Positions 43,585 to 51,490 of a stretch of DNA of 64,000 nucleotides are shown piece by piece; the first letter of the stretch is position 1; each line of letters starts with the position of its first letter. The stretch spans positions 700,303 to 764,302 of the forward strand of contig NZ_MOBX01000015.1 in the NCBI RefSeq assembly GCF_003732425.1. Reading direction: 5' to 3'. The notes beneath the pieces are model-generated. The model saw only the letters and a program-made list of their open reading frames with translations. It ran no database searches and was not told the origin of the DNA. Source of the stretch: Pseudomonas fluorescens (lineage in GTDB: Bacteria > Pseudomonadota > Gammaproteobacteria > Pseudomonadales > Pseudomonadaceae). The position numbers and the translations under genes are program-made.

Positions 43585-44369
43585 CTGCAGTCGATACCCA
43601 AACCATTCACCGTGTGATGCACGAGATCAAACGCCGTAAGTTAGAGGTGCTGCGCGTGGTCGACCTGACCCCGCGCATGCGCCGCATTACCCTCGGCGGC
43701 CCTGAGCTGGCCGGATTCATCAGCCTGGGCACTGACGATCACGTCAAACTGCTGTTCCCGCAGAACGCCGAACAGAGCGCCGCACTGGAAACCATGGAGC
43801 TCGGCGCCGGCAAGGACAACGGGCCGATGCCCGAGATGCGCGATTACACACCGCGCCGATATGACCTCGATGCGCTGGAACTGGACATCGACTTCGTCCT
43901 GCACGGTGACGGCCCTGCCTCGACCTGGGCCGAGCAGGCGCAACCCGGGCAGTTCCTGCACATCGGCGGGCCGCGCGGCTCGATGATCGTCCCGGACATC
44001 TTCGACAGCTACTTGCTGATCGGCGATGAAACCGCCCTGCCCGCCATCGCCCGCCGTCTCGAAGGCCTGGCGGCCAATCGCAAGGCGCTGGTGGTGATCG
44101 AAGTGGAAAACGGCGCCGAACAGCAAGTGCTCGAAAGCCCCGCACAGGTCAATGTGATCTGGGTGTTGCGCGAAGGTGGCAAGGACAATCTGCTGAGCAC
44201 CGTCAAACAGTTGCAGGTGCCTAAGGGCAATCTGTATGCATGGGTCGCGACAGAGACCAAGGTCTCGCGGCAGATCCGCCGGGTGTTGCTTGATGAGCAC
44301 GGGCTCGACGAGAAGCTGGTGAAAGCCGTCGGTTACTGGCGCGCCGAAGGCACCTGCGAAGAGGAATGA
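43581..44369 (+). CDS. nfeF: NADPH-dependent ferric siderophore reductase NfeF (YqjH-like)
   Basis: 262 residues of the siderophore-interacting protein family. N-terminal FAD domain with MRDYTPRRYD (FAD-binding RxYT/S type motif, about 89-98) and FLHIGGPRGSM, then an NAD(P)H domain (YLLIGDETALPAIARRLE) ending in GYWRAEGTCEEE. It reduces ferric siderophores in the cytoplasm to release iron. Translationally coupled to nfeR (4-base overlap). Confidence 0.9.
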   Translation: MTAVDTQTIHRVMHEIKRRKLEVLRVVDLTPRMRRITLGGPELAGFISLGTDDHVKLLFPQNAEQSAALETMELGAGKDNGPMPEMRDYTPRRYDLDALELDIDFVLHGDGPASTWAEQAQPGQFLHIGGPRGSMIVPDIFDSYLLIGDETALPAIARRLEGLAANRKALVVIEVENGAEQQVLESPAQVNVIWVLREGGKDNLLSTVKQLQVPKGNLYAWVATETKVSRQIRRVLLDEHGLDEKLVKAVGYWRAEGTCEEE

Positions 44370-44409
44370 CTCTTTGGGTGTTCACCCCTCCATTTGAGGT
44401 GTGAACTCA

Positions 44410-44540
44410 GTGGCGAGGGAGCTTGCTCCCGCTCGGCTGCGCAGCAGTCGCAAAACCTGTGATCGCGATTTACCTGATGCCATGTGATTGCAGTATTTGG
44501 GGCTGCTTCGCAGCCCAGCGGGAGCAAGCTCCCTCACCAC
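44410..44540. repeat. REPIN-like element, GTGGCGAGGGAGC family (long form)
   Basis: Arms GTGGCGAGGGAGCTTGCTCC and GGAGCAAGCTCCCTCACCAC (one mismatch) with internal GGCTGCGCAGCAGTCGCAAA and GGGGCTGCTTCGCAGCCC. Lies between the convergent nfeF and the membrane protein gene. Confidence 0.88.
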
Positions 44541-44555
44541 AAGATCTTGTTGATT

Positions 44556-45194
44556 TCAGGATTGTGCGGAGCGCCAGCGGTCCAGGCCGATTATCAACAA
44601 CCCAATCCCCAAAAACCCCAGCAATATCCCCCCGGCATTGATCAACACCTGTGGATAACCCAACACCGCCACATCAATGAACGGGTACGCATACGCGCCG
44701 AGCAAATGCCCGCGCAGCAAGGCGTAGATGAAATACACCAGCGGATAAACCAGCCACAGCGGCAGGTGCCACAAGCGCAGCGTGCCTTTCGGTACGCACA
44801 CCCACCAATAGCCCAGAAACAGCAGCGGCATCACGTCGTGCAGCAGTTCATCGGCAAGCAACTGCCAACCTTCCGGGTGCCACAAATGCCGCAGCAGAAT
44901 GCTGTAGGCCAGGCCGACCACCACGATGCTCACAGCAATTCCGCTACTGACCCACGGCTGCAAGAACCAGCGGCGTCCTGCGGATTCACGATCGCTCACG
45001 GCACAGGTCAGCACGGTCGCCACTAGCGTGTTGGTCAGAATCGTGAAGTAACTGAAAAAACTCACCAACCCGCCCAACAGACTGGCGCCGATGCTCAAGC
45101 GCGCGAAGAAAATCAGGTACAGCTGAATGCCCAGTCCCGCCCAGCCCAATGCAGCTGCGCAGGTGATCAAGCGGCGCCGCAACACGGCATCCAT
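44556..45194 (-). CDS. Pr6Pr-family integral membrane protein
   Basis: 212 residues with six predicted transmembrane segments and motifs such as FFSYFTILTNTLVA and PLVYFIYALLRGHLLGAYAY, typical of the Pr6Pr family. Function is unknown in bacteria. It follows the VF530-type gene with a 1-base gap, so the two are likely cotranscribed. Confidence 0.8.
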   Translation of the reverse strand: MDAVLRRRLITCAAALGWAGLGIQLYLIFFARLSIGASLLGGLVSFFSYFTILTNTLVATVLTCAVSDRESAGRRWFLQPWVSSGIAVSIVVVGLAYSILLRHLWHPEGWQLLADELLHDVMPLLFLGYWWVCVPKGTLRLWHLPLWLVYPLVYFIYALLRGHLLGAYAYPFIDVAVLGYPQVLINAGGILLGFLGIGLLIIGLDRWRSAQS

Positions 45195-45195
45195 C

Positions 45196-45426
45196 TCAAA
45201 GCGGTCGCTTGGTGCGCATCAATTTCACGTACAGACGCTCGACCTTCTCCCGCGCCCACGGGGTTTTGCGCAGAAACGTCAGGCTCGACTTGATGCTCGG
45301 ATCGCTCTTGAAGCAACGAATATCGATGCGCTCGGCCAGCCCCGACCATTCGTAATGGGCCACCAAGGCATTGAGGATTTGTTCAAGGGTGACGCCGTGC
45401 AGCGGATCGGGGGTGTGTTCGTTCAT
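45196..45426 (-). CDS. VF530/DUF2132-family small protein
   Basis: 76 residues: LHGVTLEQILNALVAHYEW, then IDIRCFKSDPSIKSSLTFLR and KTPWAREKVERLY are the family signature. Structures of relatives suggest a small helical, possibly DNA-binding fold; role unknown. Upstream region 45427-45726 carries the promoters for it and the divergent porin gene and shows no other feature. Confidence 0.85.
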   Translation of the reverse strand: MNEHTPDPLHGVTLEQILNALVAHYEWSGLAERIDIRCFKSDPSIKSSLTFLRKTPWAREKVERLYVKLMRTKRPL

Positions 45427-45726
45427 GCCAGGCCTTTGGGCGAAGTGAAAATGCAGAAGCCGCGCACCTTAGCCGAGGGGGTGATCGGGTGGAAGGCCTT
45501 CCTTCAAATGTAGGCCAACCCGAGAAGATCGCAGCCTGCGCGCGGCCCGACAATGCGCCCGTTTGCCGCACTGTTACCGAATCAGAAAGGCTGCATGTCA
45601 GCAAAACCTCTTTGTCTTTTTGTTACAGATCATTATCCTGCCGCCCTTCCGCTGAATCGCTTCACTGCCTGCGACATATTGAAGCGCTCAGCTCGCACCC
45701 CGAAAACACCAAAAAAAGACTGATCC

Positions 45727-47088
45727 ATGCCCGATTTTTCCTTCTCTCGAGACAGCGCTATCTCAACCTTGCGCCTGATTGGCGGCTGCACCGCCCTCGG
45801 CCTCGCCACCAGCGTCCACGCGGCGCCCGCGTTCGACAGTGAATCACCGTACATGCTCGGTGACTGGAACGGCACGCGCACCGAACTCTCGGAAAAAGGC
45901 TACGACTTCAAGCTCGATTACACCGGCGAAATGGGCAGCAATCTGCACGGCGGTTACGACCACGACCGCACTGCGCGCTACAGCGATCAGTTCGGTCTGG
46001 GCACGCATCTGGACCTGCAAAAGATCCTCGGCTGGGACGACGCCGAGTTTCAACTGACCATTACCAAGCGCAGCGGCAACAACATCAGCAACGACCGCAT
46101 CAACGATCCGCGCGTTGGCGGCTTCACCTCGGCCCAGGAAGTCTGGGGCCGTGGCCAGACCACGCGCCTGACGCAGATGTGGTATCAGCAGAAATTCTTC
46201 GATCAGAAACTCGACATCAAGGTCGGCCGTTTCGGCGAAGGCGAAGACTTCAACAGCTTCCCGTGCGACTTCCAGAACCTGGCGTTCTGTGGCTCGCAGG
46301 TCGGCAACTGGGTCGGCGGCATCTGGTACAACTGGCCGGTCAGCCAGTGGGCGCTGCGCGTCAAATATCACCTGACCCCAGAGTTGTACGCACAGGTCGG
46401 CGCCTACGAGCAAAACCCGTCGAACCTCGATCGCGGCAACGGCTTCAAGTTGAGCGGCAGCGGCACCCAGGGCGCGATCCTGCCGATCGAACTGGTGTGG
46501 ACGCCGAAACTCAACGGCCTGCCGGGCGAATACCGCGCCGGTTACTACTACAGCAACGCCAAAGCCAGCGACGTCTATAAAGACAGCCACGGCCAACCGG
46601 CCGCCCTCAGCGGCGAAGCCTACCGCAGCGCGTCGAGCAAACACGGTGTGTGGCTGGGCATTCAGCAGCAGATCACCAGCGTGGCCAGCGACAACTCGCG
46701 CGGCCTGAGCGTGTTCGCCAACGGCACGATGCACGACAAGAAAACCAACGCGATCGACAACTACGTGCAGGCCGGCATCACCTACAAAGGCCCGTTCGAT
46801 GCGCGCGCGAAGGATGACATCGGTTTCGCCCTCGCCCGCGTGCACGTCAACCCGGCCTTCCGCAAAAACGCCGAAGCCAGTAACCGCGCCAACGCCGTGT
46901 ACGACTACGACGACCCGTCGTTCCTGCCGCCGCAAGACACCGAATACAGCGCCGAGCTGTATTACGGCGTGCACGTGACCAACTGGCTGACCGTGCGCCC
47001 GAACCTGCAATACATCCGCCACCCCGGTGGCGTGAACGACGTCGACGACGCCCTGATCGGCGGGATCAAGATTCAGTCGTCGTTCTAA
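45727..47088 (+). CDS. oprB: Carbohydrate-selective porin, OprB family
   Basis: 453 residues with signal peptide (about 1-33) and a beta-barrel ending in F (IKIQSSF). Family motifs include YMLGDWNGTRTELSEKGYDF, FPCDFQNLAFCGSQVGNW and a terminal repeat region typical of OprB. It admits glucose and related sugars through the outer membrane. The next gene encodes PQQ glucose dehydrogenase, so the two serve the periplasmic glucose route, though a REPIN and a separate leader lie between them. More than one oprB-like gene is usual in pseudomonads. Confidence 0.88.
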   Translation: MPDFSFSRDSAISTLRLIGGCTALGLATSVHAAPAFDSESPYMLGDWNGTRTELSEKGYDFKLDYTGEMGSNLHGGYDHDRTARYSDQFGLGTHLDLQKILGWDDAEFQLTITKRSGNNISNDRINDPRVGGFTSAQEVWGRGQTTRLTQMWYQQKFFDQKLDIKVGRFGEGEDFNSFPCDFQNLAFCGSQVGNWVGGIWYNWPVSQWALRVKYHLTPELYAQVGAYEQNPSNLDRGNGFKLSGSGTQGAILPIELVWTPKLNGLPGEYRAGYYYSNAKASDVYKDSHGQPAALSGEAYRSASSKHGVWLGIQQQITSVASDNSRGLSVFANGTMHDKKTNAIDNYVQAGITYKGPFDARAKDDIGFALARVHVNPAFRKNAEASNRANAVYDYDDPSFLPPQDTEYSAELYYGVHVTNWLTVRPNLQYIRHPGGVNDVDDALIGGIKIQSSF

Positions 47089-47107
47089 AAAACCACTGAG
47101 ATCCAAT

Positions 47108-47195
47108 GTGGGAGCGAGCCTGCTCGCGAAAGCAATTTCAACTTCACCAAAGAAGTCGTCTGACACACCGCTTTCGCGAGCAGGCTCGCTCCCAC
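47108..47195. repeat. REPIN-like element, GTGGGAGCGAGC family
   Basis: Arms GTGGGAGCGAGCCTGCTCGC and GCGAGCAGGCTCGCTCCCAC around about 50 bases. Lies in the oprB-gcd gap. Confidence 0.9.
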
Positions 47196-47303
47196 AGAAA
47201 ATTTAGCAAGCTACACAAGTTTTATCTGAACCATGCCTGCGCCCAATCGTCATCTAAAGTGACTACAGCGCGGGACTACATAAACGTCACGGAGAATCAC
47301 ACT

Positions 47304-49715
47304 ATGAGCACCGAAAGTGCTTCGAGTCGGGGCCGTCTGCTACCAAGCCTGCTCGGCATTCTGCTTCTACTGATGGGCCTGGCCATGCTGGCCGGAGGGG
47401 TCAAGCTGAGCATGCTCGGCGGCTCGCTGTACTACCTGCTGGCCGGCATCGGCATCGCGCTGAGCGGCATCCTGTTGCTGATGCGCCGTCGTGCGGCGCT
47501 GGGCCTGTACGCCATCGTGCTGTTTGCCAGCACCGTTTGGGCGCTGTGGGAAGTCGGCCTGGACTGGTGGCAACTGGTGCCACGCCTGGCCCTGTGGTTT
47601 GCCCTCGGCTTCGTGATGCTGCTGCCGTGGTTCCGTCGTCCACTGCTGCTCGCAGGCCCCGCGCCAATGGGCACTGGCGGCTTGACCGTGGCCGTGGTTT
47701 TGGCCGGCGTTACCGCTCTGGCCAGCCTGTTCACCCATCCGGGCGAAACCTTCGGCGAACTGGGCCGCGACACCGCGGACATGACCAGCACCGCGCCAGC
47801 CATGCCCGATGGCGACTGGCAGGCCTATGGCCGCAGCGAATTCGGTGACCGTTACTCGCCGCTGAAGCAGATCACCCCGGCCAACGTCGGCAAGCTGCAA
47901 GAAGCCTGGCGCATCCAGACCGGCGACCTGCCGACCGCTGATGATCCGGTTGAGCTGACCAACGAAAACACCCCGCTCAAAGCCAACGGCATGATCTACG
48001 CCTGCACCGCGCACAGCAAAGTGTTGGCCCTGGACCCGGACACCGGTAAAGAACTGTGGCGCTTCGACCCGCAGATCAAGAGCCCGGTCGGCTTCAAAGG
48101 CTTCGCCCACATGACCTGCCGTGGCGTGTCGTACTACGACGAAGCCGCGTACGCCAAGACTGAAAATGCAGCCTCCGCGGTGATTTCCGAAGCCGGCAAA
48201 GCCGTCGCTCAGGCTTGCCCGCGTCGTCTGTACCTGCCAACCGCTGACGCCCGCCTGATCGCACTGAACGCCGACACCGGCAAAATCTGCGAAGGCTTCG
48301 GCAACAAAGGCGTGGTTGACCTGACCCAAGGCATCGGCCCGTTCACCGCCGGTGGTTACTACTCCACCTCGCCAGCGGCGATTACCCGTGATCTGGTGAT
48401 CATGGGCGGTCACGTGACCGACAACGAATCGACCAACGAGCCATCGGGCGTGATTCGCGCCTTCGACGTGCGCGACGGCCACCTCGTGTGGAACTGGGAC
48501 AGCGACAAGCCAGACGCCACCGAGCCTTTGGCACCGGGCGAAACCTACAGCCGCAACTCGGCCAACATGTGGTCGCTGGCCAGTGTCGACGAAAAACTCG
48601 GCATGGTTTACCTGCCACTGGGCAACCAGACCCCAGACCAGTGGGGCGCTGACCGCACCCCGGGCGCCGAGAAATTCAGCGCCGGCGTTGTCGCCCTCGA
48701 CCTGGCCACCGGTAAAGTGCGCTGGAACTACCAGTTCACCCACCACGACCTGTGGGACATGGACGTTGGCAGCCAGCCAACCCTGCTCGACATGAAAACC
48801 GCCGACGGCGTGAAACCGGCGCTGATCGCCCCGACCAAACAGGGCAGCCTGTACGTCCTCGACCGTCGTGACGGCACGCCAATCATCCCGATCAAGGAAA
48901 TCCCGGTACCGCAAGGCGCCGTCAAAGGCGACTTCACCGCACCGACCCAGGCCCGTTCGGACCTCAACTTGCTGGCCCCGGAACTGACCGAAAAAGCCAT
49001 GTGGGGCGCGAGCCCGTTCGACCAGATGCTGTGCCGCATCCAGTTCAAAGAACTGCGTTATGAAGGCCAGTACACCCCGCCGTCGGAACAGGGCAGCCTG
49101 ATCTATCCGGGCAACGTTGGCGTGTTCAACTGGGGCGGCGTGTCGGTCGACCCGGTTCGCCAGATGCTGTTCACCAGCCCGAACTACATGGCCTTCGTTT
49201 CGAAAATGGTGCCACGCGAGCAAGTCGCCGCCGGCAGCAAACGCGAAAGCGAAACCGCTGGCGTGCAACCGAACACCGGCGCGCCATACGCGGTGATCAT
49301 GCACCCGTTCATGTCGCCCTTCGGCGTACCGTGCCAGGCCCCGGCCTGGGGCTACGTGGCCGGTATCGACCTGACCACCAGCAAAGTCGTGTGGAAACGC
49401 AAAAACGGCACCAGCCGCGACAGCTCGCCGATCCCGATCGGCTTCAACCTGGGCGTGCCTAGCATGGGCGGCTCGATCGTGACGGCCGGTGGCGTTGGCT
49501 TCCTCAGCGGCACCCTCGACCAGTACCTGCGCGCCTACGACGTCAACTCCGGTAAAGAGTTGTGGAAAGCGCGTCTGCCAGCAGGTGGTCAAGCGACTCC
49601 GATGACTTATACCGGCAAGGACGGCAAGCAATACGTGCTGCTGGTTGTCGGCGGTCACGGTTCGCTGGGCACCAAGATGGGTGACTACGTGATTGCGTAC
49701 AAACTGCCGGAATAA
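47304..49715 (+). CDS. gcd: Membrane-bound PQQ-dependent glucose dehydrogenase
   Basis: 803 residues: five N-terminal transmembrane segments (about 10-140) then a periplasmic eight-bladed quinoprotein propeller (about 160-800) with W-type repeats such as DPDTGKELWRFDPQ and the catalytic region NMWSLASVDEKLGMVYLPLG. It oxidises glucose to gluconolactone and feeds electrons to ubiquinone; gluconate production also solubilises mineral phosphate. The long in-frame extension to 47106 is REPIN sequence; ATG 47304 has GGAGAATCAC upstream. Confidence 0.96.
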   Translation: MSTESASSRGRLLPSLLGILLLLMGLAMLAGGVKLSMLGGSLYYLLAGIGIALSGILLLMRRRAALGLYAIVLFASTVWALWEVGLDWWQLVPRLALWFALGFVMLLPWFRRPLLLAGPAPMGTGGLTVAVVLAGVTALASLFTHPGETFGELGRDTADMTSTAPAMPDGDWQAYGRSEFGDRYSPLKQITPANVGKLQEAWRIQTGDLPTADDPVELTNENTPLKANGMIYACTAHSKVLALDPDTGKELWRFDPQIKSPVGFKGFAHMTCRGVSYYDEAAYAKTENAASAVISEAGKAVAQACPRRLYLPTADARLIALNADTGKICEGFGNKGVVDLTQGIGPFTAGGYYSTSPAAITRDLVIMGGHVTDNESTNEPSGVIRAFDVRDGHLVWNWDSDKPDATEPLAPGETYSRNSANMWSLASVDEKLGMVYLPLGNQTPDQWGADRTPGAEKFSAGVVALDLATGKVRWNYQFTHHDLWDMDVGSQPTLLDMKTADGVKPALIAPTKQGSLYVLDRRDGTPIIPIKEIPVPQGAVKGDFTAPTQARSDLNLLAPELTEKAMWGASPFDQMLCRIQFKELRYEGQYTPPSEQGSLIYPGNVGVFNWGGVSVDPVRQMLFTSPNYMAFVSKMVPREQVAAGSKRESETAGVQPNTGAPYAVIMHPFMSPFGVPCQAPAWGYVAGIDLTTSKVVWKRKNGTSRDSSPIPIGFNLGVPSMGGSIVTAGGVGFLSGTLDQYLRAYDVNSGKELWKARLPAGGQATPMTYTGKDGKQYVLLVVGGHGSLGTKMGDYVIAYKLPE

Positions 49716-49734
49716 GTTTTAGCGGCGGTAAAAC

Positions 49735-49769
49735 AAAGGCGACATCCTGTGAGGGATGTCGCCTTTTTT
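49735..49769 (+). terminator. Rho-independent terminator of gcd
   Basis: AAAGGCGACATCC-TGTGAG-GGATGTCGCCTTTTTT: a long perfect stem with a T-run, 20 bases after the gcd stop. Confidence 0.92.
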
Positions 49770-49788
49770 GTTACCAACAATTCCCCCT

Positions 49789-49871
49789 GTAGGAGCTGCC
49801 GAAGGCTGCGATCTTTTGATCTTGTTTCTGACAATCAACGTCAAAAGATCGCAGCCTTCGGCAGCTCCTAC
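49789..49871. repeat. Palindromic repeat, GATCGCAGCCTTCGGCAG family
   Basis: Arms GTAGGAGCTGCCGAAGGCTG and CAGCCTTCGGCAGCTCCTAC with GATCTTTTGATCTT next to the left arm. Related to the element at 17947. No gene is seen between it and the leader ORF at 50089. Confidence 0.88.
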
Positions 49872-50088
49872 AGGTTGGAATGTGTGGGGTTGTAGGAATT
49901 GTGCTTGTCCTACAGATGCTGGAGATTGCGCGGAGTTTTCCGACAAGTCGCGTCGGTTGTGCCTCGGAAATCGGCTGGATAGGCTCGGGGGGTCGCTGCA
50001 AATTCAGCGAACGGGCGTCGCGGCCCGACCTCTTAAGGCATAATCGCCCCCGCTGACCAAAGCACATAAGTGTCTGTCAGCTTGTTTT

Positions 50089-50193
50089 ATGGCGGCTGTG
50101 CGCGGGATACCTTCGGGTATGCCGAAGTGCCTTGGGAGTCGGTCCGCGAACCCGCGTATAGCTGCCACCCTCGAATTGCGTCGCGGCAATTAG
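50089..50193 (+). CDS. Possible 34-residue leader peptide upstream of the DUF6124 gene
   Basis: ATG at 50089 opens a 34-codon frame (MAAVRGIPSGMPKCLGSRSA, then a basic tail ending LELRRGN) that stops 35 bases before the DUF6124 start. It contains two hairpins at DNA level, GGATACC-TTC-GGGTAT and AATTGC-GTC-GCGGCAATT. I believe similar short frames occur upstream of related Pseudomonas genes, from memory. It has no clear Shine-Dalgarno, so it may instead be a structured untranslated leader. Confidence 0.4.
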   Translation: MAAVRGIPSGMPKCLGSRSANPRIAATLELRRGN

Positions 50194-50228
50194 AGGGATG
50201 GCTCCATTACTTCCCAAGGAGTCAAAGA

Positions 50229-50603
50229 ATGAAAAAGCCTACACCCAATCCACCAGAAACCAACGACACCTCGCCCTACCAATCCCCCGATTCGAAGAAA
50301 TTCCACGAAGCCGCCGAACGCGCCCTCGACCACTACCTCAAACCCAACGCCTTAACCCTGCGCTTCCACAAACCCAGCACCATGTTCCAGGTCGCCCCCG
50401 ATCAAGACAGCGAAAGCCTGCTGGTCCACGCCTGCGAATCCCTGGCACAAGCCAGCCTCATGAGCAGCGACGTCGCCGCCTACATCGACCTGCCGCAAAG
50501 GCGCACCATTCTGGCGATCCAGCAAATCATCATGCTCGCCGAACTGGCCGTGAACCGCGTGCTGGATAACCACGAAATCCCCCAACCTCCGCCACACAGC
50601 TAA
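50229..50603 (+). CDS. DUF6124/DUF3077-type small Pseudomonas protein
   Basis: 124 residues: a proline-rich N-terminus (KKPTPNPPETNDTSPYQSP), then a helical domain with ESLLVHACESLAQASLMSSD and LPQRRTILAIQQIIMLAELA. Reads as the DUF6124 family common in pseudomonads; function unknown. ATG 50229 is preceded by AAGGAGTC. Its stop lies at the start of a tandem repeat array. Confidence 0.82.
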   Translation: MKKPTPNPPETNDTSPYQSPDSKKFHEAAERALDHYLKPNALTLRFHKPSTMFQVAPDQDSESLLVHACESLAQASLMSSDVAAYIDLPQRRTILAIQQIIMLAELAVNRVLDNHEIPQPPPHS

Positions 50604-50917
50604 AAGCCCTCACCCTAACCCTCTCCCAAAGGGAGAGGGGACTGATCGAGGTGTTTGGGAGAGCTACGCCGACGTGAAAGACCGAGTTGAACTCAGATTC
50701 CGAAACAGATCAAAAGCCCCTCACCCTAACCCTCTCCCGGAGGGAGAGGGGACTGACCGTGGCGTTTGGGAGAGCTACACCGACGTGAAAGACCGAGTTG
50801 AACTCAGATTCCGAAACAGATCAAAAGCCCCTATCCCGGAGGGAGAGGGGACTGACCGTGGTGTTTGGGAGAGCTACGCCGACGTGCGATACCGAGTTGA
50901 ACTCAGATTCTGAAAAG
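50602..50917. repeat. Three tandem copies of a 110-bp repeat
   Basis: Units begin with AAAAGCCC at 50602, 50712 and 50823. Each holds a palindrome CCCTCTCC...GGAGAGGGG, then GGGAGAGCTACGCCGACGTG and CGAGTTGAACTCAGATTC. The third unit lacks about 17 bases in its left part. Copies differ at a few positions. The first unit overlaps the DUF6124 stop codon. Confidence 0.9.
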
Positions 50918-50929
50918 CTCACAAATCGG

Positions 50930-51310
50930 CTACCTCTCCCTCGGGAGAGGGCTGGGCGGGCGGCGTTCCGATGAGGGGCGAATCCACCACAAAACCAAAG
51001 CCGAACACCCGCTCTTCACCACTCAATAGGCCGAGTGTCAGCTCGCCTGCTCTTGATCTTGATCCATGGGCGACGTCGGAAGGCTGAGTGGAGGGATTGA
51101 TCCGGGGGTGGGAGCGTAGCGACCGTTTGGCGAAGCCAAACACAGCGAGAGGAGGTGCAGCGAAGCAAACCGTAGGCGCTGCGCCCGGATCGATCCCGCA
51201 GCGAAGGAACCCCGAGCCCCAGCGAGCGGGCCGCACGTAGGAGCAAGCCTTTTTGGTTACTTTTTCGGCGTCTGGAAAAAGTGACCCGCCGTAAGGGCGG
51301 AACCCTAAGC
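50930..51310. repeat. Non-coding dispersed-repeat-like region before lon
   Basis: About 380 bases with internal palindromes (GGCGAAGCCAAACACAGCGAG, GGAGGTGCAGCGAAGC) and the block GTTACTTTTTCGGCGTCTGG next to GTGACCCGCCGTAAGGG. I recognise this block as a sequence common between genes of fluorescent pseudomonads; its copies often carry spurious ORF calls, as on the minus strand here. I see no real gene in 50930-51490. Confidence 0.6.
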
Positions 51311-51490
51311 CGCCATCACCGAAAAAACGGATATACACACCCAACAACCACAACATGGTCGGCCCAAAGGCCGCCAAGTCCAAAGAAACCCTGCCAAAAC
51401 CCTGAACACACCAGCAGAAACACCACCCCCCATTGAAACCACCCAAGCCCTGCCCCATCTAAGACCCATACTCCATTGCGCAGGTGCCCC

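Noticed and set aside
45844..47166. 440-codon minus-strand frame opposite oprB
   Set aside because: Shadow frame of the porin gene that begins inside a REPIN.
47367..49658. Very long open frame antisense to gcd (763 codons)
   Set aside because: High-GC third-position shadow of gcd; low-complexity H/A/V/R-rich product without domain or start context.
50919..51458. 179-codon minus-strand frame in the region before lon
   Set aside because: Covers repeat-like DNA and gives a product of the type often mis-called from this element; no ribosome site or domain.
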